A DNA stretch of 58,196 bases from Spirochaetaceae bacterium (GTDB lineage: Bacteria > Spirochaetota > Spirochaetia > SZUA-6 > Bin103). The notes beneath the pieces were generated by a model. The model saw only the letters and a list, made by a program, of their open reading frames with translations, did not search any database and was not told the DNA's origin. Shown piece by piece: positions 1 to 8,869 of the stretch. Location: the NCBI GenBank assembly GCA_028818385.1, contig JAPPNY010000233.1:1-58196 (forward strand), given 5' to 3'. The translations under genes and the position numbers were made by a program. Position 1 is the first letter of the stretch, and every line of letters starts with the position of its first letter.

Positions 1-751
1 CGCCTCGAATCCTCAATTCAGCCAGCTCTCGCCACGCAGGGGCGAATAACCCGGGGTAACGGCTGTCGAGCAAGTATGCTGGTCGTATCATGAGCTGAGG
101 ACAATTGGTGCTGAGGGCGGCTAAGCCAGTCCGGGTTGCAACAAGCGGTACGTAGACGAGATGGGTGTCCGCGTGTGATACTTCAGAAAACGATGTTTCG
201 TAGCCAGGGTCGAGTTGGTATTTTCGGTGCCAAGTTGCGACCATCTGGTTCCCACTGCCGACGAAGTCGTCTACGAACACAATAGGCGTCTTGGGACTTT
301 GCACAAGCTCGTTCAGAGCATCACGCGGATCGGCGATCTGGGTCTGCGGTATGCTCAAGACTCGTCTTGCCTTCCCCGCGAACAATCGACCGCTGTCCGT
401 GGGATTGGGCTGCTCACCTTCGACGTAGGTTACTCTTATGGACGAGAGATAGCGGCGCCAAAGCGCTTTGGCATTGGCGAGGGACGTGGCTTGTGACGTC
501 ACAAGGGCACTCAGGGAGTGGACCGCTGCCCGAAAGATGGCGTCGACTATGGAATCGGAGAAGTACAAGAAGACGTTTAGGATGTTTACGGCATACGGTC
601 GTTCGGCAGGGCGGAAATTGTCAAGCCATCGTTGAGGGTTGAGACGGGTGCGAAGGGGCCAGATATGGATGTCGGCAAGAAACTGAAGTTTAGAGAGAAC
701 CAAATCGTCTGGGGCTCTCTGGGCGTGGAGTCGATTGGTGTCAGGTAGCAT
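1..751 (-). CDS. Phosphoribosyltransferase-fold protein, partial (runs off left edge)
   Basis: Reading the minus strand from an ATG at 751-749, one frame stays open to the window edge for about 250 codons. The ATG lies 8 bases upstream of the methyltransferase stop (741-743), so the two genes overlap and are probably translationally coupled. Residues 158-170 read VFVDDFVGSGNQM. This fits the PRPP-binding loop of type I phosphoribosyltransferases: a hydrophobic strand, two acidic residues, then a small-residue turn. The N-terminal part (RRYLSSIRVTYVEG and similar) is not recognisable to me. PRTase-like domains of this kind occur in bacterial conflict systems, which fits the neighbouring DNA methyltransferase; that role is inference. 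The C-terminus is missing, so an additional effector domain cannot be excluded. Confidence 0.6.
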   Translation of the reverse strand, partial: MLPDTNRLHAQRAPDDLVLSKLQFLADIHIWPLRTRLNPQRWLDNFRPAERPYAVNILNVFLYFSDSIVDAIFRAAVHSLSALVTSQATSLANAKALWRRYLSSIRVTYVEGEQPNPTDSGRLFAGKARRVLSIPQTQIADPRDALNELVQSPKTPIVFVDDFVGSGNQMVATWHRKYQLDPGYETSFSEVSHADTHLVYVPLVATRTGLAALSTNCPQLMIRPAYLLDSRYPGLFAPAWRELAELRIRG

Positions 752-1802
752 CGACGTTTATATCCAGGGATGCGAGGGCGTGCGATAGTCTGCCTACGGT
801 AACGAAGGGAGCTCCAGTGCCGACGTATTGCGCGCGTAGGGTCGAGAACGCGAATAGCAATCGTTTTCTCAATTCGTGGGCATCGGAAAGCGAGTCGGTT
901 GCTAATGCAATGACGCAATCTGACAAGGCGACGGGCGTAATCGCACTATAAATGGCGATCTTGGTTTTGGTGAGGTGACCGACGCGAGGGATTAGGACGG
1001 CGGGTCCAGCAATAGCGCGTTTTGCACTGGTGGCTCGACGACCGTTGAGGATAACCTTGGCGTCGCGCAGATCAGTGGAGTGGACCAGTGTGGGTCCAGC
1101 GGACTGCTTTCGTAGTCGGAATAGCGGTTGACATCCTCTTGTCAAGTGAACATGGATTCGTCGCCTTGTTAGTGTTGACGGTGCAATCTGCGAGCTTAGG
1201 GTCGGGGGTTTCTTATAAGGGGAAAAGCGTACAATAGCGGTGGTTGCTGACGATCGCGGAAAGGTGCGAGGTTGTGGAGTAGCGACTACGGACACACTGT
1301 AGTGACGATGAATGTAATCCCAAGCAGCACGATCTTTTTCGCTATAAAGAACGCCTGCGGGGAGAAGGGCCAAGGCGGAGCCGGAAGGGTGGAGGTAAGA
1401 AAGTGAAGTGACGATGAAGAACATAGCTGTGCTGGAAGGTATCGGACCGGCCTGGGTAGTGGCAATGGACTTAGCACCGCCGCGGCAGCTAAATGGAGGA
1501 TTCAGTAAAAGCAGTGAAACTCGCTGGCGAACGCGTCTCAGCACCGTCGAGTTGCCCCGGGAGTACGGGTTGGTGAGGTCGCAGCGGCCAACGTGCCAAC
1601 CGGGGCGTAGCCGGCGTAAACGTTGTACAGATTGGCGGTCGATGTCGACAGCAGCGTAATCGGCGTGAGGCCAAGTGGCATATGCCTCGAGCAAGAGGTC
1701 GCCGCCTCCCGCGCATAGGTCGGCGACAAGAGAGGGGCGAAGATCTGCAGCGGAGGCTACGAGCTGACGTGCCAATAGACGGGGGGTATAGTGAGCGTCC
1801 AT
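741..1802 (-). CDS. N6-adenine DNA methyltransferase
   Basis: This is a class I SAM-dependent methyltransferase of 353 residues. Motif I is DLCAGGGDLLLEA at residues 28-40, an acidic residue (VDID) lies about 20 residues later, and motif IV is LLNPPFS at residues 99-105. The NPPF form is that of gamma-type N6-adenine methyltransferases. The start is fixed because a TAG stop sits in frame immediately before the ATG at 1802. There is no Shine-Dalgarno sequence, but an AGATATAG stretch directly precedes the ATG, so a leaderless message is possible. No endonuclease gene is visible. The partner is the overlapping PRTase-fold gene. G+C is visibly lower than in the genes from 1943 onward, suggesting transfer. 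Confidence is high for the enzyme class and low for its target. Confidence 0.85.
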   Translation of the reverse strand: MDAHYTPRLLARQLVASAADLRPSLVADLCAGGGDLLLEAYATWPHADYAAVDIDRQSVQRLRRLRPGWHVGRCDLTNPYSRGNSTVLRRVRQRVSLLLLNPPFSCRGGAKSIATTQAGPIPSSTAMFFIVTSLSYLHPSGSALALLPAGVLYSEKDRAAWDYIHRHYSVSVVATPQPRTFPRSSATTAIVRFSPYKKPPTLSSQIAPSTLTRRRIHVHLTRGCQPLFRLRKQSAGPTLVHSTDLRDAKVILNGRRATSAKRAIAGPAVLIPRVGHLTKTKIAIYSAITPVALSDCVIALATDSLSDAHELRKRLLFAFSTLRAQYVGTGAPFVTVGRLSHALASLDINVDAT

Positions 1803-1942
1803 CTATATCTGCCGGGGAAACACAAGACCGACTTTGGCGTATGATGGTCGACAGAGGAAGTGAAGGCAAGGGTCGTGGTTGGGGAGCGGTGCGGGATGCC
1901 CAGGGACGGCCGTACTGGCTCGATGGTGATGCGGGCTAAGTC

Positions 1943-3175
1943 GTGAACACCGAGGAGTTTGACAAGCCGGCCGGCAGGACGCCGGTCGTCACTGCGCCGG
2001 TGACGCCGTTCCCGGAGGAGGGAGCCGGGAAGGCCGAGGTGATCGGCGGCGTCCGCGAGCGGCTCGGCCGCAACCCCTACGCCGTCGACCGGGACTTCGG
2101 CAACTCCTACTCGGGCGTCCCGCACCCGATCACGCACCAGCTCGACGAGCTGATGCGCAGCACGTACTTCGCCGAGTGGGCGGCCGATCAGCAGCCCGGC
2201 ACGGTGGCGCTCGATCGCGAGGCGGTGCGCATGGTGGCGTCGCTGCTCGGTGAGCCGGAGGGGGCGGGTTTCATCACCACCGGCGGCACGGAGTCGAACC
2301 TGGCGTCGATGCGGCTGGCGCGGGCGCACGGCGGTCAGGCACAGCCGCAGATCGTGGCGCCGGTTACCATGCACTTCAGCTTCCGGATGGGCGCGGAGCT
2401 GATGGGGATCGAGCTGGCCGAGGTGGACGTGGACCGGCAGAGCTTCGTGCCGCGCATCGAGGACGTCGAGCGGGCGATCACGCCGCGCACCGTCGGACTG
2501 GTCTGCTCGGCGCCGGCAGGCGGCTTCGGAACTCTCGAGCCGGTAGAGGCGTTCGCCGATCTCGCGCAGCGCAAGGGCCTGTGGCTGCACGTGGACGCCG
2601 CCTTCGGTGGCTTCATGCTGCCGTTCAAGCGCGATCTCGGCCACCCGGTCGAGCCGTTCGACTTCGCGCTGCCGGGGGTCACGTCGATGATGACCGACGG
2701 CCACAAGCTGGGTCTGATGCCGATCTCCACCGGCTTCTTCATCGTCCGCGACCCGTCGCTGTTCGACGCCATCCCGACCGAGTCGACGCTGATCCACACC
2801 ACCTCGTCGACGAAGCCGGGCAGCCGCGCGGCGGGCGCCTGGGCGGTGATGAAGCACCTGGGACGCGCCGGCTACCGCCGGTCGACCGCCCACCTGATCG
2901 ACCTCGTGAGCATGCTGGCCGACGGCATCGGCGGGATCGAGGACTTCAGGCTGCTGGCCACGCCCGCGGTGTCGGTGATCGCGTTCACGTCGCGGACCAT
3001 CGACCTGGCCGACGTGCATCGGCGGATGGCCGCCGGCGGTTGGGGGCAGGGGTACGGCGAGCTGCGCGGCATGCCTTTCATCCGGCTCTCCGTGCACCCG
3101 TCGCGCGACCGCGAGAGCGCGGCGGGCTTCCTGCGCGCGCTGGCGGAAGCGGCGCACGGCGCCCGGCGGCGATGA
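1943..3175 (+). CDS. PLP-dependent group II decarboxylase / sphingosine-phosphate-lyase-like enzyme
   Basis: The 410-residue protein belongs to the fold type I PLP decarboxylase group (glutamate, tyrosine and aspartate decarboxylases, sphingosine-1-phosphate lyase). LWLHVDAAFGG carries the aspartate that binds the cofactor ring nitrogen. MTDGHKLGLM carries Lys255, the expected Schiff-base lysine. ITTGGTESNL near the first third is the phosphate-binding region. An in-frame TAA at 1937-1939 forces initiation after it, so the GTG at 1943 is used; I see no convincing Shine-Dalgarno sequence. Its TGA overlaps the ATG of the dimethylformamidase-like gene (ATGA), so the two are probably co-translated and may act on the same compound class, for example releasing an amine. 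The substrate cannot be read from the sequence. Confidence 0.85.
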   Translation: MNTEEFDKPAGRTPVVTAPVTPFPEEGAGKAEVIGGVRERLGRNPYAVDRDFGNSYSGVPHPITHQLDELMRSTYFAEWAADQQPGTVALDREAVRMVASLLGEPEGAGFITTGGTESNLASMRLARAHGGQAQPQIVAPVTMHFSFRMGAELMGIELAEVDVDRQSFVPRIEDVERAITPRTVGLVCSAPAGGFGTLEPVEAFADLAQRKGLWLHVDAAFGGFMLPFKRDLGHPVEPFDFALPGVTSMMTDGHKLGLMPISTGFFIVRDPSLFDAIPTESTLIHTTSSTKPGSRAAGAWAVMKHLGRAGYRRSTAHLIDLVSMLADGIGGIEDFRLLATPAVSVIAFTSRTIDLADVHRRMAAGGWGQGYGELRGMPFIRLSVHPSRDRESAAGFLRALAEAAHGARRR

Positions 3176-5466
3176 CGCTGGTCGGCTACAGCGACCGGCC
3201 CGGCGCCGCTCCGGGAGAGCGCATCCGGTTCATGGTGAGCTGTGAGGAGCCCGCCTACGACGTGCGGCTGGTCCGGCTCATCCACGGCGACACCAACCCC
3301 GGCGGCCCCGGTTTCAAGCAGCGCGTGGTGCCGTCCGCGGTCGACGGCCGCAGGCCGGGCAAGCGCGACACGATCCGCAGCGGTTCCTGCGTCGACATCG
3401 CGCTGGACGGCGTCGGCGTCGATCTGAGCCAAGAGGTGAGCTTCTGCGCCTTCGTGCAGGCGACCAATCCGGCGGCCGGGACGCCGCAGGTGATCGCCGG
3501 CCAGGGCACGCCGGTGGACGGCACGGGATGGGCGCTCGCGCTTTCCGCCGAGGGCGACCTGCAGGTCATCGGCGCGGGGCAGGTGGTCGCCCGGCTGGGT
3601 CCGATGAGGCGCTGGGCGTGGTACCTGCTGGCCCTGTCGCTGAGTATCCGGGAGGACGGGGAGGACGCAACCGGGACCGCGTGGCGCCGGCCGGTACGTG
3701 CCTGGCCCGACGATCCGCCGGCCGAGGTGGCGTTCGCGGCGGACTCCATCCTGCCGGCTCCGGGCGCCGCGCTGATGCTCGCCGGAGCGCGCGATGCGGC
3801 CGGCGGTCACGCCCACCACTTCGACGGCCGCATCGACCGCCCGCGGCTGCTGGCCGGAACCGTGACCGGGGAGCGGCTGCGCGCGTGGGCCGACCGCCCG
3901 GACGACCTCACCACGCTCGCCGAGCCCGGCGAGTTGGCCGGCGCGTGGGACTTCTCGCGCGACGTCGACACCGCCCTGGCGCGCGACGTGTCCGGCAACG
4001 GCCGGCACGGGCGCGTGGTCAACCTGCCGGCGCGCGCGGTGACCGGCCACAACTTCCGCGGCGAGGAGACCAGCTTCCGGCTCGCCCCGGACCAATACGG
4101 CGCCATCCACTTCCATCGCGACGACCTGGAGGACGCCGGCTGGGCGGAGGACTTCGCCCTGCAGGTCCCGGACGATCTGCCGAGCGGCGTCTACGCGGCG
4201 TGGCTGACCACCCCGGACGGGCGCCACGAGGAGCATGTGCCGTTCATGGTCCGGCCGCCGCGGGGCCGCCGCACTTCCCGCATCGCGGTGCTGATGTCGA
4301 CGGTCACCTACCAGTGCTACAGCAATTACACCGACCTGGGCCCCGGGGCGTGGCGGGAGGACGCGGACCCCGCCTGGACCTCGAACGCGCCGTTCGCCGA
4401 TCCTTCCCTGTCCCGAGACGTCTACCGCTACATCGACGAGAACGCGCTGTACGGGCCGTACGACCGGCACCCCGACGGCTCCGGCGTCATGTACGGCTCC
4501 TGGCTGAAACCCAACCTCACCATGCGCCCGAAGTTCCGCTACCGCGTGATGGCCGTGCCGCCGCGCTTTCCGGCCGATCTCTACCTGGTGGACTGGCTGG
4601 ACGCGAAGGGAATCGAGGCCGACTTCCTGACCGACCACGACCTGCACGCCGAGGGCTCGGCGCTGCTGGACGGCTACCGCGTGGTGATCTCCAGCTCCCA
4701 TCACGAGTATTGGACCGGGCCCATGCTCGACGCGCTTTCGTCCTACCTGGACGCCGGCGGCCGCTTCATGTACCTGTCCGGCAACGGCCTGTACGGCGTG
4801 GCCAGCATCGATCCCCATCGGCCGCACGTCCTGGAGGTGCGGCGCTGGGGGACGAGCTGGCCGTTCGAGGTGCACCCGGCCGAGCGCTACCACAGCACCA
4901 CCGGCGAACCGGGCGGCACCTGGCGCAACCGGGGCCGGCCGCCCAACCTGCTGGTCGGCGTCGGCACCGCCGGCGCCGAGTTCGGCGCCGGAGCACCGTT
5001 TCACCGCATGCCGGCAAGCCGCGATCCGCGCGTCGCGTTCATCTTCGACGGCGTGGGCGACGACGAGCCGATCGGCGACTTCCCCAATCTGCAGGTCCGG
5101 CACGGCGCCGCCGGGTACGAGTTCGACCGCGTGGAGGCCGAGCTCGGCTCCCCGCCCGGCACGCTGCTGCTGGCACCGTCGGTCGGCTTCGACACCGCGC
5201 TGGCCAACCCCATGATCGACGAGCGGCTCTGGTTCATGGCCGGCCGCGACGGCGCCAGGCCGGACGACCCGCAACGGCCGGACGCGCCGCACCGCTTCGT
5301 GCGCGCCGACATGGCGTACCTGGAGTACCCGAACGGCGGAGCGGTGTTCGCAGCCGGCGCCATCTGCTGGCGCGGCGCCCTCTCCTGGAACGGCTACGAC
5401 AACAACGTCTCCCGCATCACCGAGAACGTGCTGCGGGCCTTCGTGTCCCGCCCCGGGCCGGCGTAG
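3172..5466 (+). CDS. N,N-dimethylformamidase-like large subunit
   Basis: The 764-residue protein is about the length of the large subunit of dimethylformamidase, the iron enzyme that cleaves dimethylformamide to dimethylamine and formate. The N-terminal part (GYSDRPGAAPGERIRFMVS, then VRLIHGDTNPGGPGF) matches the start of that family. The middle holds a laminin-G-like sandwich (FDGRIDRPRLLAG). The C-terminal half has TYQCYSNYTD from residue 379 and SSHHEYWTGPM, where Glu512 is placed like the glutamate that binds iron with two tyrosines in characterised enzymes. The start ATG at 3172 overlaps the previous stop. No gene for the roughly 130-residue small subunit is nearby. Many family members are not proven to use dimethylformamide, so the substrate is uncertain. 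A PhyH gene and a transporter follow on the same strand. Confidence 0.8.
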   Translation: MTLVGYSDRPGAAPGERIRFMVSCEEPAYDVRLVRLIHGDTNPGGPGFKQRVVPSAVDGRRPGKRDTIRSGSCVDIALDGVGVDLSQEVSFCAFVQATNPAAGTPQVIAGQGTPVDGTGWALALSAEGDLQVIGAGQVVARLGPMRRWAWYLLALSLSIREDGEDATGTAWRRPVRAWPDDPPAEVAFAADSILPAPGAALMLAGARDAAGGHAHHFDGRIDRPRLLAGTVTGERLRAWADRPDDLTTLAEPGELAGAWDFSRDVDTALARDVSGNGRHGRVVNLPARAVTGHNFRGEETSFRLAPDQYGAIHFHRDDLEDAGWAEDFALQVPDDLPSGVYAAWLTTPDGRHEEHVPFMVRPPRGRRTSRIAVLMSTVTYQCYSNYTDLGPGAWREDADPAWTSNAPFADPSLSRDVYRYIDENALYGPYDRHPDGSGVMYGSWLKPNLTMRPKFRYRVMAVPPRFPADLYLVDWLDAKGIEADFLTDHDLHAEGSALLDGYRVVISSSHHEYWTGPMLDALSSYLDAGGRFMYLSGNGLYGVASIDPHRPHVLEVRRWGTSWPFEVHPAERYHSTTGEPGGTWRNRGRPPNLLVGVGTAGAEFGAGAPFHRMPASRDPRVAFIFDGVGDDEPIGDFPNLQVRHGAAGYEFDRVEAELGSPPGTLLLAPSVGFDTALANPMIDERLWFMAGRDGARPDDPQRPDAPHRFVRADMAYLEYPNGGAVFAAGAICWRGALSWNGYDNNVSRITENVLRAFVSRPGPA

Positions 5467-5542
5467 TACGCGGGTGCCGATGCCGCATATCATGCGTCCG
5501 GTGCTGCGCTGACGTGCCATCCATGAGGAGGACCGATCGAAC

Positions 5543-6514
5543 ATGAGCGCACTCGCCGAGCGTCAAGTCGAGTTCTTCCGGCGCGAGGGCTACGTGATGG
5601 TGCCGGACGTCTTCGCGGCGGCCGACCTGGAGCCGTTGCGCGACGAGTTCACGGACGTCATTCACCAGACCGCCGTCGAGCTGCAGGCCGCGGGCAAGCT
5701 GTCGCGGCTGTACGAGGAGGAGCCGTTCGAGCGGCGCCTGTCCCGCATCTACGCTGAGACCGACGAGATCCTGGGGCCGATCATCGGCCGCGGCGGCGGC
5801 GGGCACAGCGGGCCGGCGCTGTTCGCGGTCATCACGCATCCTCGCCTGCTGGAGGTGGTGGAGTCCCTCATCGGTCCGGAAATCGTCGCCTCCTCCGTCT
5901 ACCGGGTCCGTCCGAAGATTCCCGGCATGGCGCGCGGCGTGGTGCCGTGGCACCAGGACTCCGGCTACTTCAACCCGCACTGCGACCGGGACCTGATCGT
6001 GACCTGCTGGATCCCGCTGGTGGACGCAACCGTCGAGAACGGCTGCCTGGAAGTGCTGCCGCGCGCCCACCGGCAGGGCGTGGTCCGGCACTACACGGAG
6101 GGTCCCAACGGCTACCTGGCGATCGATGACCCGGACCTTCCGGGCACCGCTGCGCCGGTCGCGGTGCCCGTGCCGCTCGGCGGCGTCCTGCTGATGACCA
6201 ACATCACACCGCACAGCTCGACTCCCAACCACACCGACGTGGTGCGCTGGAGCCTGGACCTGCGCTACCAGCACGCGGGCGTGCCCAACAACGTCGGCGA
6301 GGCGCCGCAGGACTTCACCTGGGAGCGGCCGGACGCCGAGATCGCCTGCTACCCGCCGGAGGCGGATTTCGTCGTGCAGAGTCATCGCGAACCCGAGTCG
6401 GTCGTACGCTCCGCGGCCGAGTTCAACCGCATCCGCCAGCGCTACGAGCGAACCCGTCCGCCCGGTCCGCAACGGGGCTGGATCCCGTACGAACAGCGTC
6501 CGGGAGCTTCCTGA
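5543..6514 (+). CDS. Phytanoyl-CoA dioxygenase (PhyH) family protein
   Basis: This is a 323-residue Fe(II)/2-oxoglutarate-dependent oxygenase of the PhyH superfamily. The metal facial triad is visible: VPWHQDSGYFN has His137 and Asp139, and TPHSSTPN has His224. An arginine about 11 residues later (VVRWSLDLRYQ) is placed to bind 2-oxoglutarate. IPLVDATVENGCLEVLPRAH is the usual PhyH core strand. A strong Shine-Dalgarno sequence, AGGAGG at 5525-5530, precedes the ATG. It follows the dimethylformamidase-like gene after 76 bases and is followed 14 bases later by the Nramp-like transporter, so all four genes from 1943 probably form one operon. The substrate is unknown; members hydroxylate lipids, small acids and natural products. 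Confidence 0.85.
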   Translation: MSALAERQVEFFRREGYVMVPDVFAAADLEPLRDEFTDVIHQTAVELQAAGKLSRLYEEEPFERRLSRIYAETDEILGPIIGRGGGGHSGPALFAVITHPRLLEVVESLIGPEIVASSVYRVRPKIPGMARGVVPWHQDSGYFNPHCDRDLIVTCWIPLVDATVENGCLEVLPRAHRQGVVRHYTEGPNGYLAIDDPDLPGTAAPVAVPVPLGGVLLMTNITPHSSTPNHTDVVRWSLDLRYQHAGVPNNVGEAPQDFTWERPDAEIACYPPEADFVVQSHREPESVVRSAAEFNRIRQRYERTRPPGPQRGWIPYEQRPGAS

Positions 6515-6528
6515 TCGACAAGGTCGAG

Positions 6529-7971
6529 GTGCCGCCGCCGAGCGGCGTCTTCGCGCAACCGTGGTCGCTGAAGAAGATCATCGGGCTGCTGGCCGTGTTC
6601 GGCCCGGCGGCGATCGTGGCGTCGGTGAGCATCGGCGCCGGCGAGACCATCGTCGTCGTGCGCGCGGGGGCGTGGGCGCGCTACGGGCTGTTGTGGCTGG
6701 TGCTCCTGAGCTGCGTGGCGAAGGGGATCTTCGTCACCTACCTGCTCGGCCGCTACACGGCGGTGAGCGGCGAGCACGTCGGCCACCGCCTGGTGCGGCT
6801 GCCCGGCCCGCGCGGCTGGCTGCTGCTCGCGATCGGGGCGATGGAGATGATCGGCGCGCCGCTCGCCTGGGTGCCGATCGCCAAGCCCGTCGGTGACCTG
6901 TTCCACTTCTTCCTCCAGGACGTGCTGCCGGCGGCCGTCCCCGAGCTGACGTACGAGAATCTCATCACCTGCGGCTTCATCGCCCTGGCCCTGGCGTTCG
7001 GCCTGCGCCTGTCCTTCGAGAAGCTGGAGAAGCAGCAACTGATCATCTGCAGCATCCTCGTGCTCGGGACCATCGCCGGCACCCTGATGGTGCGTCCCGA
7101 CTTCCGCGAGGCGCTCATCGGCAGCCTGAGCTTCGGACGGCTGCCGGAGTTCCCGGCGTGGGCGCCGCGCGATGCGGTGCAGAACCCGCTGCTGACCATG
7201 GCGACCGCGTTCGCGTACGTGGGCGGCACCGCGATGGGCTACGTCGTGTACGCCAACTGGGTCGGCATCCACCGCTGGGGCATGACCGGGCACAAGGACA
7301 TCGAGGCGATCCGCCGCCACGCGTTCACCCGCGACCGGATCGACTACCTGCCCGACGACCCGCAGCAGGTGGCGCGCATGCGCAGGATCGTCGCGCCGCT
7401 GCGGTGGGACGTCGGCATGGGCGCCGTCGTCCTGTTCATCGTGACGGGCGCGTTCATGATCTCCGGCGCCGCCGTGCTGTACCCGCTGCAGAGCCAGTTC
7501 GCCGGCTGGAGCCTGCTCACCGAGCAGCGCCACGTCTGGAGCGCCATTCACGGATCGCTGATCTGGGTCTACTACGTCTGCATCGTCGCCGCGCTGTGGG
7601 GGACGCTGCAGGCGTTTCCGGAGATCTACTCCCGCGTCCTGCAGGAGTTCTTCCAGGCGATCTGGCCCGGCCGGCAGTGGGACTACGCCCGGATCCGGCG
7701 GTACGTCAGCGCGTACCTGCTGGTCACCACCTTCGTGATCGTCTGGCTCAACATCCCGTTCGACATCCTCACGCAGGTCGCGGGGTTCGTGCTGGCCAAC
7801 CTGTCGATCGCGCTCATGATGCTCGGCGCGCTCTACCTGAACTTCAAGCTGCCGGCCGCCTACCGGACGCGGCCGCCGATGCTGGCCGGCGCGATCGTGT
7901 CGGCGGTGATCCTGGTCGCCTTCGCGGGCATCAGCGGCCGGGGACTCGTGGGGAAGCTGTTCGGAATCTGA
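6529..7971 (+). CDS. Divergent Nramp-like membrane transporter
   Basis: The 480-residue polytopic membrane protein resembles the Nramp (LeuT-fold) family. The first helix begins at about residue 17 and there are roughly 11 hydrophobic segments, from IIGLLAVFGPAAIVAS to AIVSAVILVAFAGISGRG. The canonical DPGN metal-binding motif of helix 1 is absent: the equivalent stretch reads SIGAGET at residues 34-40. The helix 6 MPH motif is also not evident near AFAYVGGTAMGYVVYANWVG. This fits a subgroup whose substrate may not be Mn2+ or Fe2+. The chosen start is GTG at 6529; no ATG is available nearby. It closes the presumed operon with the PhyH and dimethylformamidase-like genes, so import of an operon substrate or of its metal are both possible. 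Confidence 0.75.
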   Translation: MPPPSGVFAQPWSLKKIIGLLAVFGPAAIVASVSIGAGETIVVVRAGAWARYGLLWLVLLSCVAKGIFVTYLLGRYTAVSGEHVGHRLVRLPGPRGWLLLAIGAMEMIGAPLAWVPIAKPVGDLFHFFLQDVLPAAVPELTYENLITCGFIALALAFGLRLSFEKLEKQQLIICSILVLGTIAGTLMVRPDFREALIGSLSFGRLPEFPAWAPRDAVQNPLLTMATAFAYVGGTAMGYVVYANWVGIHRWGMTGHKDIEAIRRHAFTRDRIDYLPDDPQQVARMRRIVAPLRWDVGMGAVVLFIVTGAFMISGAAVLYPLQSQFAGWSLLTEQRHVWSAIHGSLIWVYYVCIVAALWGTLQAFPEIYSRVLQEFFQAIWPGRQWDYARIRRYVSAYLLVTTFVIVWLNIPFDILTQVAGFVLANLSIALMMLGALYLNFKLPAAYRTRPPMLAGAIVSAVILVAFAGISGRGLVGKLFGI

Positions 7972-7992
7972 CGGAGGGGTCAGCGGCGCCGG

Positions 7993-8841
7993 CTACCGCT
8001 CGTGCGCGACGTGGCGGCGCAGGCGCCGCTCCAGCGCCCGCACCAGGATGGACAGGCCGATGGTCATCACCAGGTAGAGGAAGGCGACGGTGTTGTAGGT
8101 CTCGAAGAAGCGGAAGGAGGAGGCCGAGTACACCTTCGCCTGCTGGGTGATGTCCCCGACGCCCAGCACGGAGACCAGGGCCGAGTCCTTGATCATGGCC
8201 ACGAAGTCGTTGCCCAGCGGCGGCAGCACCGTACGCGCCGCCTGCGGCAGCACGACGTGCAGCATCGCCTGCCGCCGGCTCATCCCCAGCGACAGCGCCG
8301 CCTCCAACTGCCCGCGCGGCACCGCCTCGATGCCGGCACGGAAGATCTCGGCCAGGAAGGCGCTGTAGCCGATGGTGAGGGCTATGATCGCGCGCCAGAC
8401 GAAGTCGACGCGCCGGACGCTCAACGGCTCCATCCAGCCGGCGGCGATCAGCGGCTCGGCCAGCCGGTTGATCAGCACCACCGCCGCCGGCGCCGCCACG
8501 AAGGCGACGTAGTAGAGGATGACCAGCATCGGTACCCCGCGCACCACCTCGATGTAGACGCTCGCCGCCTCGCGCAGCACCCGACGGTGGGAGGCGCGCA
8601 TCAGCCCGAACAGCAGGCCCACGGCCGCCGCCGCGACGTAGGCGATCACCGACACGTACAGCGTGGTGACGATCCCGCGGCTGACCGCGCGGAAGATGAT
8701 CCGGTAGTCCTCCTCCCGCACCACCGACCACACCGCCAGCACGCCCAGCAGCATGATCGCCAGCAGCCAGTAGGGCAGGCGGGAGAGGGACGCGACCGGC
8801 AGCAGGTGCCGCCGCGACGTGCCGGCGGCGACCCTGTTCAC
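7993..8841 (-). CDS. Polar amino-acid ABC transporter permease
   Basis: This 282-residue inner-membrane permease is of the HisM/GlnP type. It has several hydrophobic helices (for example [17 protein letters not shown] and [18 protein letters not shown]). The conserved EAA loop, [20 protein letters not shown], contacts the ATPase. [16 protein letters not shown] just before it is typical of the family. It lies 28 bases downstream of the binding-protein gene on the same strand. No ATP-binding subunit is present in the window, so the ATPase must be encoded elsewhere. It is convergent with the Nramp-like gene with a gap of only 21 bases. Confidence 0.9.
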   Translation of the reverse strand: MNRVAAGTSRRHLLPVASLSRLPYWLLAIMLLGVLAVWSVVREEDYRIIFRAVSRGIVTTLYVSVIAYVAAAAVGLLFGLMRASHRRVLREAASVYIEVVRGVPMLVILYYVAFVAAPAAVVLINRLAEPLIAAGWMEPLSVRRVDFVWRAIIALTIGYSAFLAEIFRAGIEAVPRGQLEAALSLGMSRRQAMLHVVLPQAARTVLPPLGNDFVAMIKDSALVSVLGVGDITQQAKVYSASSFRFFETYNTVAFLYLVMTIGLSILVRALERRLRRHVAHER

Positions 8842-8869
8842 GGCAGCAGGTCGAGAGTCGGGCCGGCCT

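Noticed and set aside
2872..5544. Long minus-strand open frame antisense to the same region
   Set aside because: Low-complexity Arg/Val/Gly translation, typical antisense shadow of a G+C-rich gene.
3528..5546. Long plus-strand open frame overlapping the dimethylformamidase-like gene
   Set aside because: Arg/Pro/Gly-rich translation with no family motif; a shadow of high-G+C coding in another frame. The dimethylformamidase-like frame has clear motifs.
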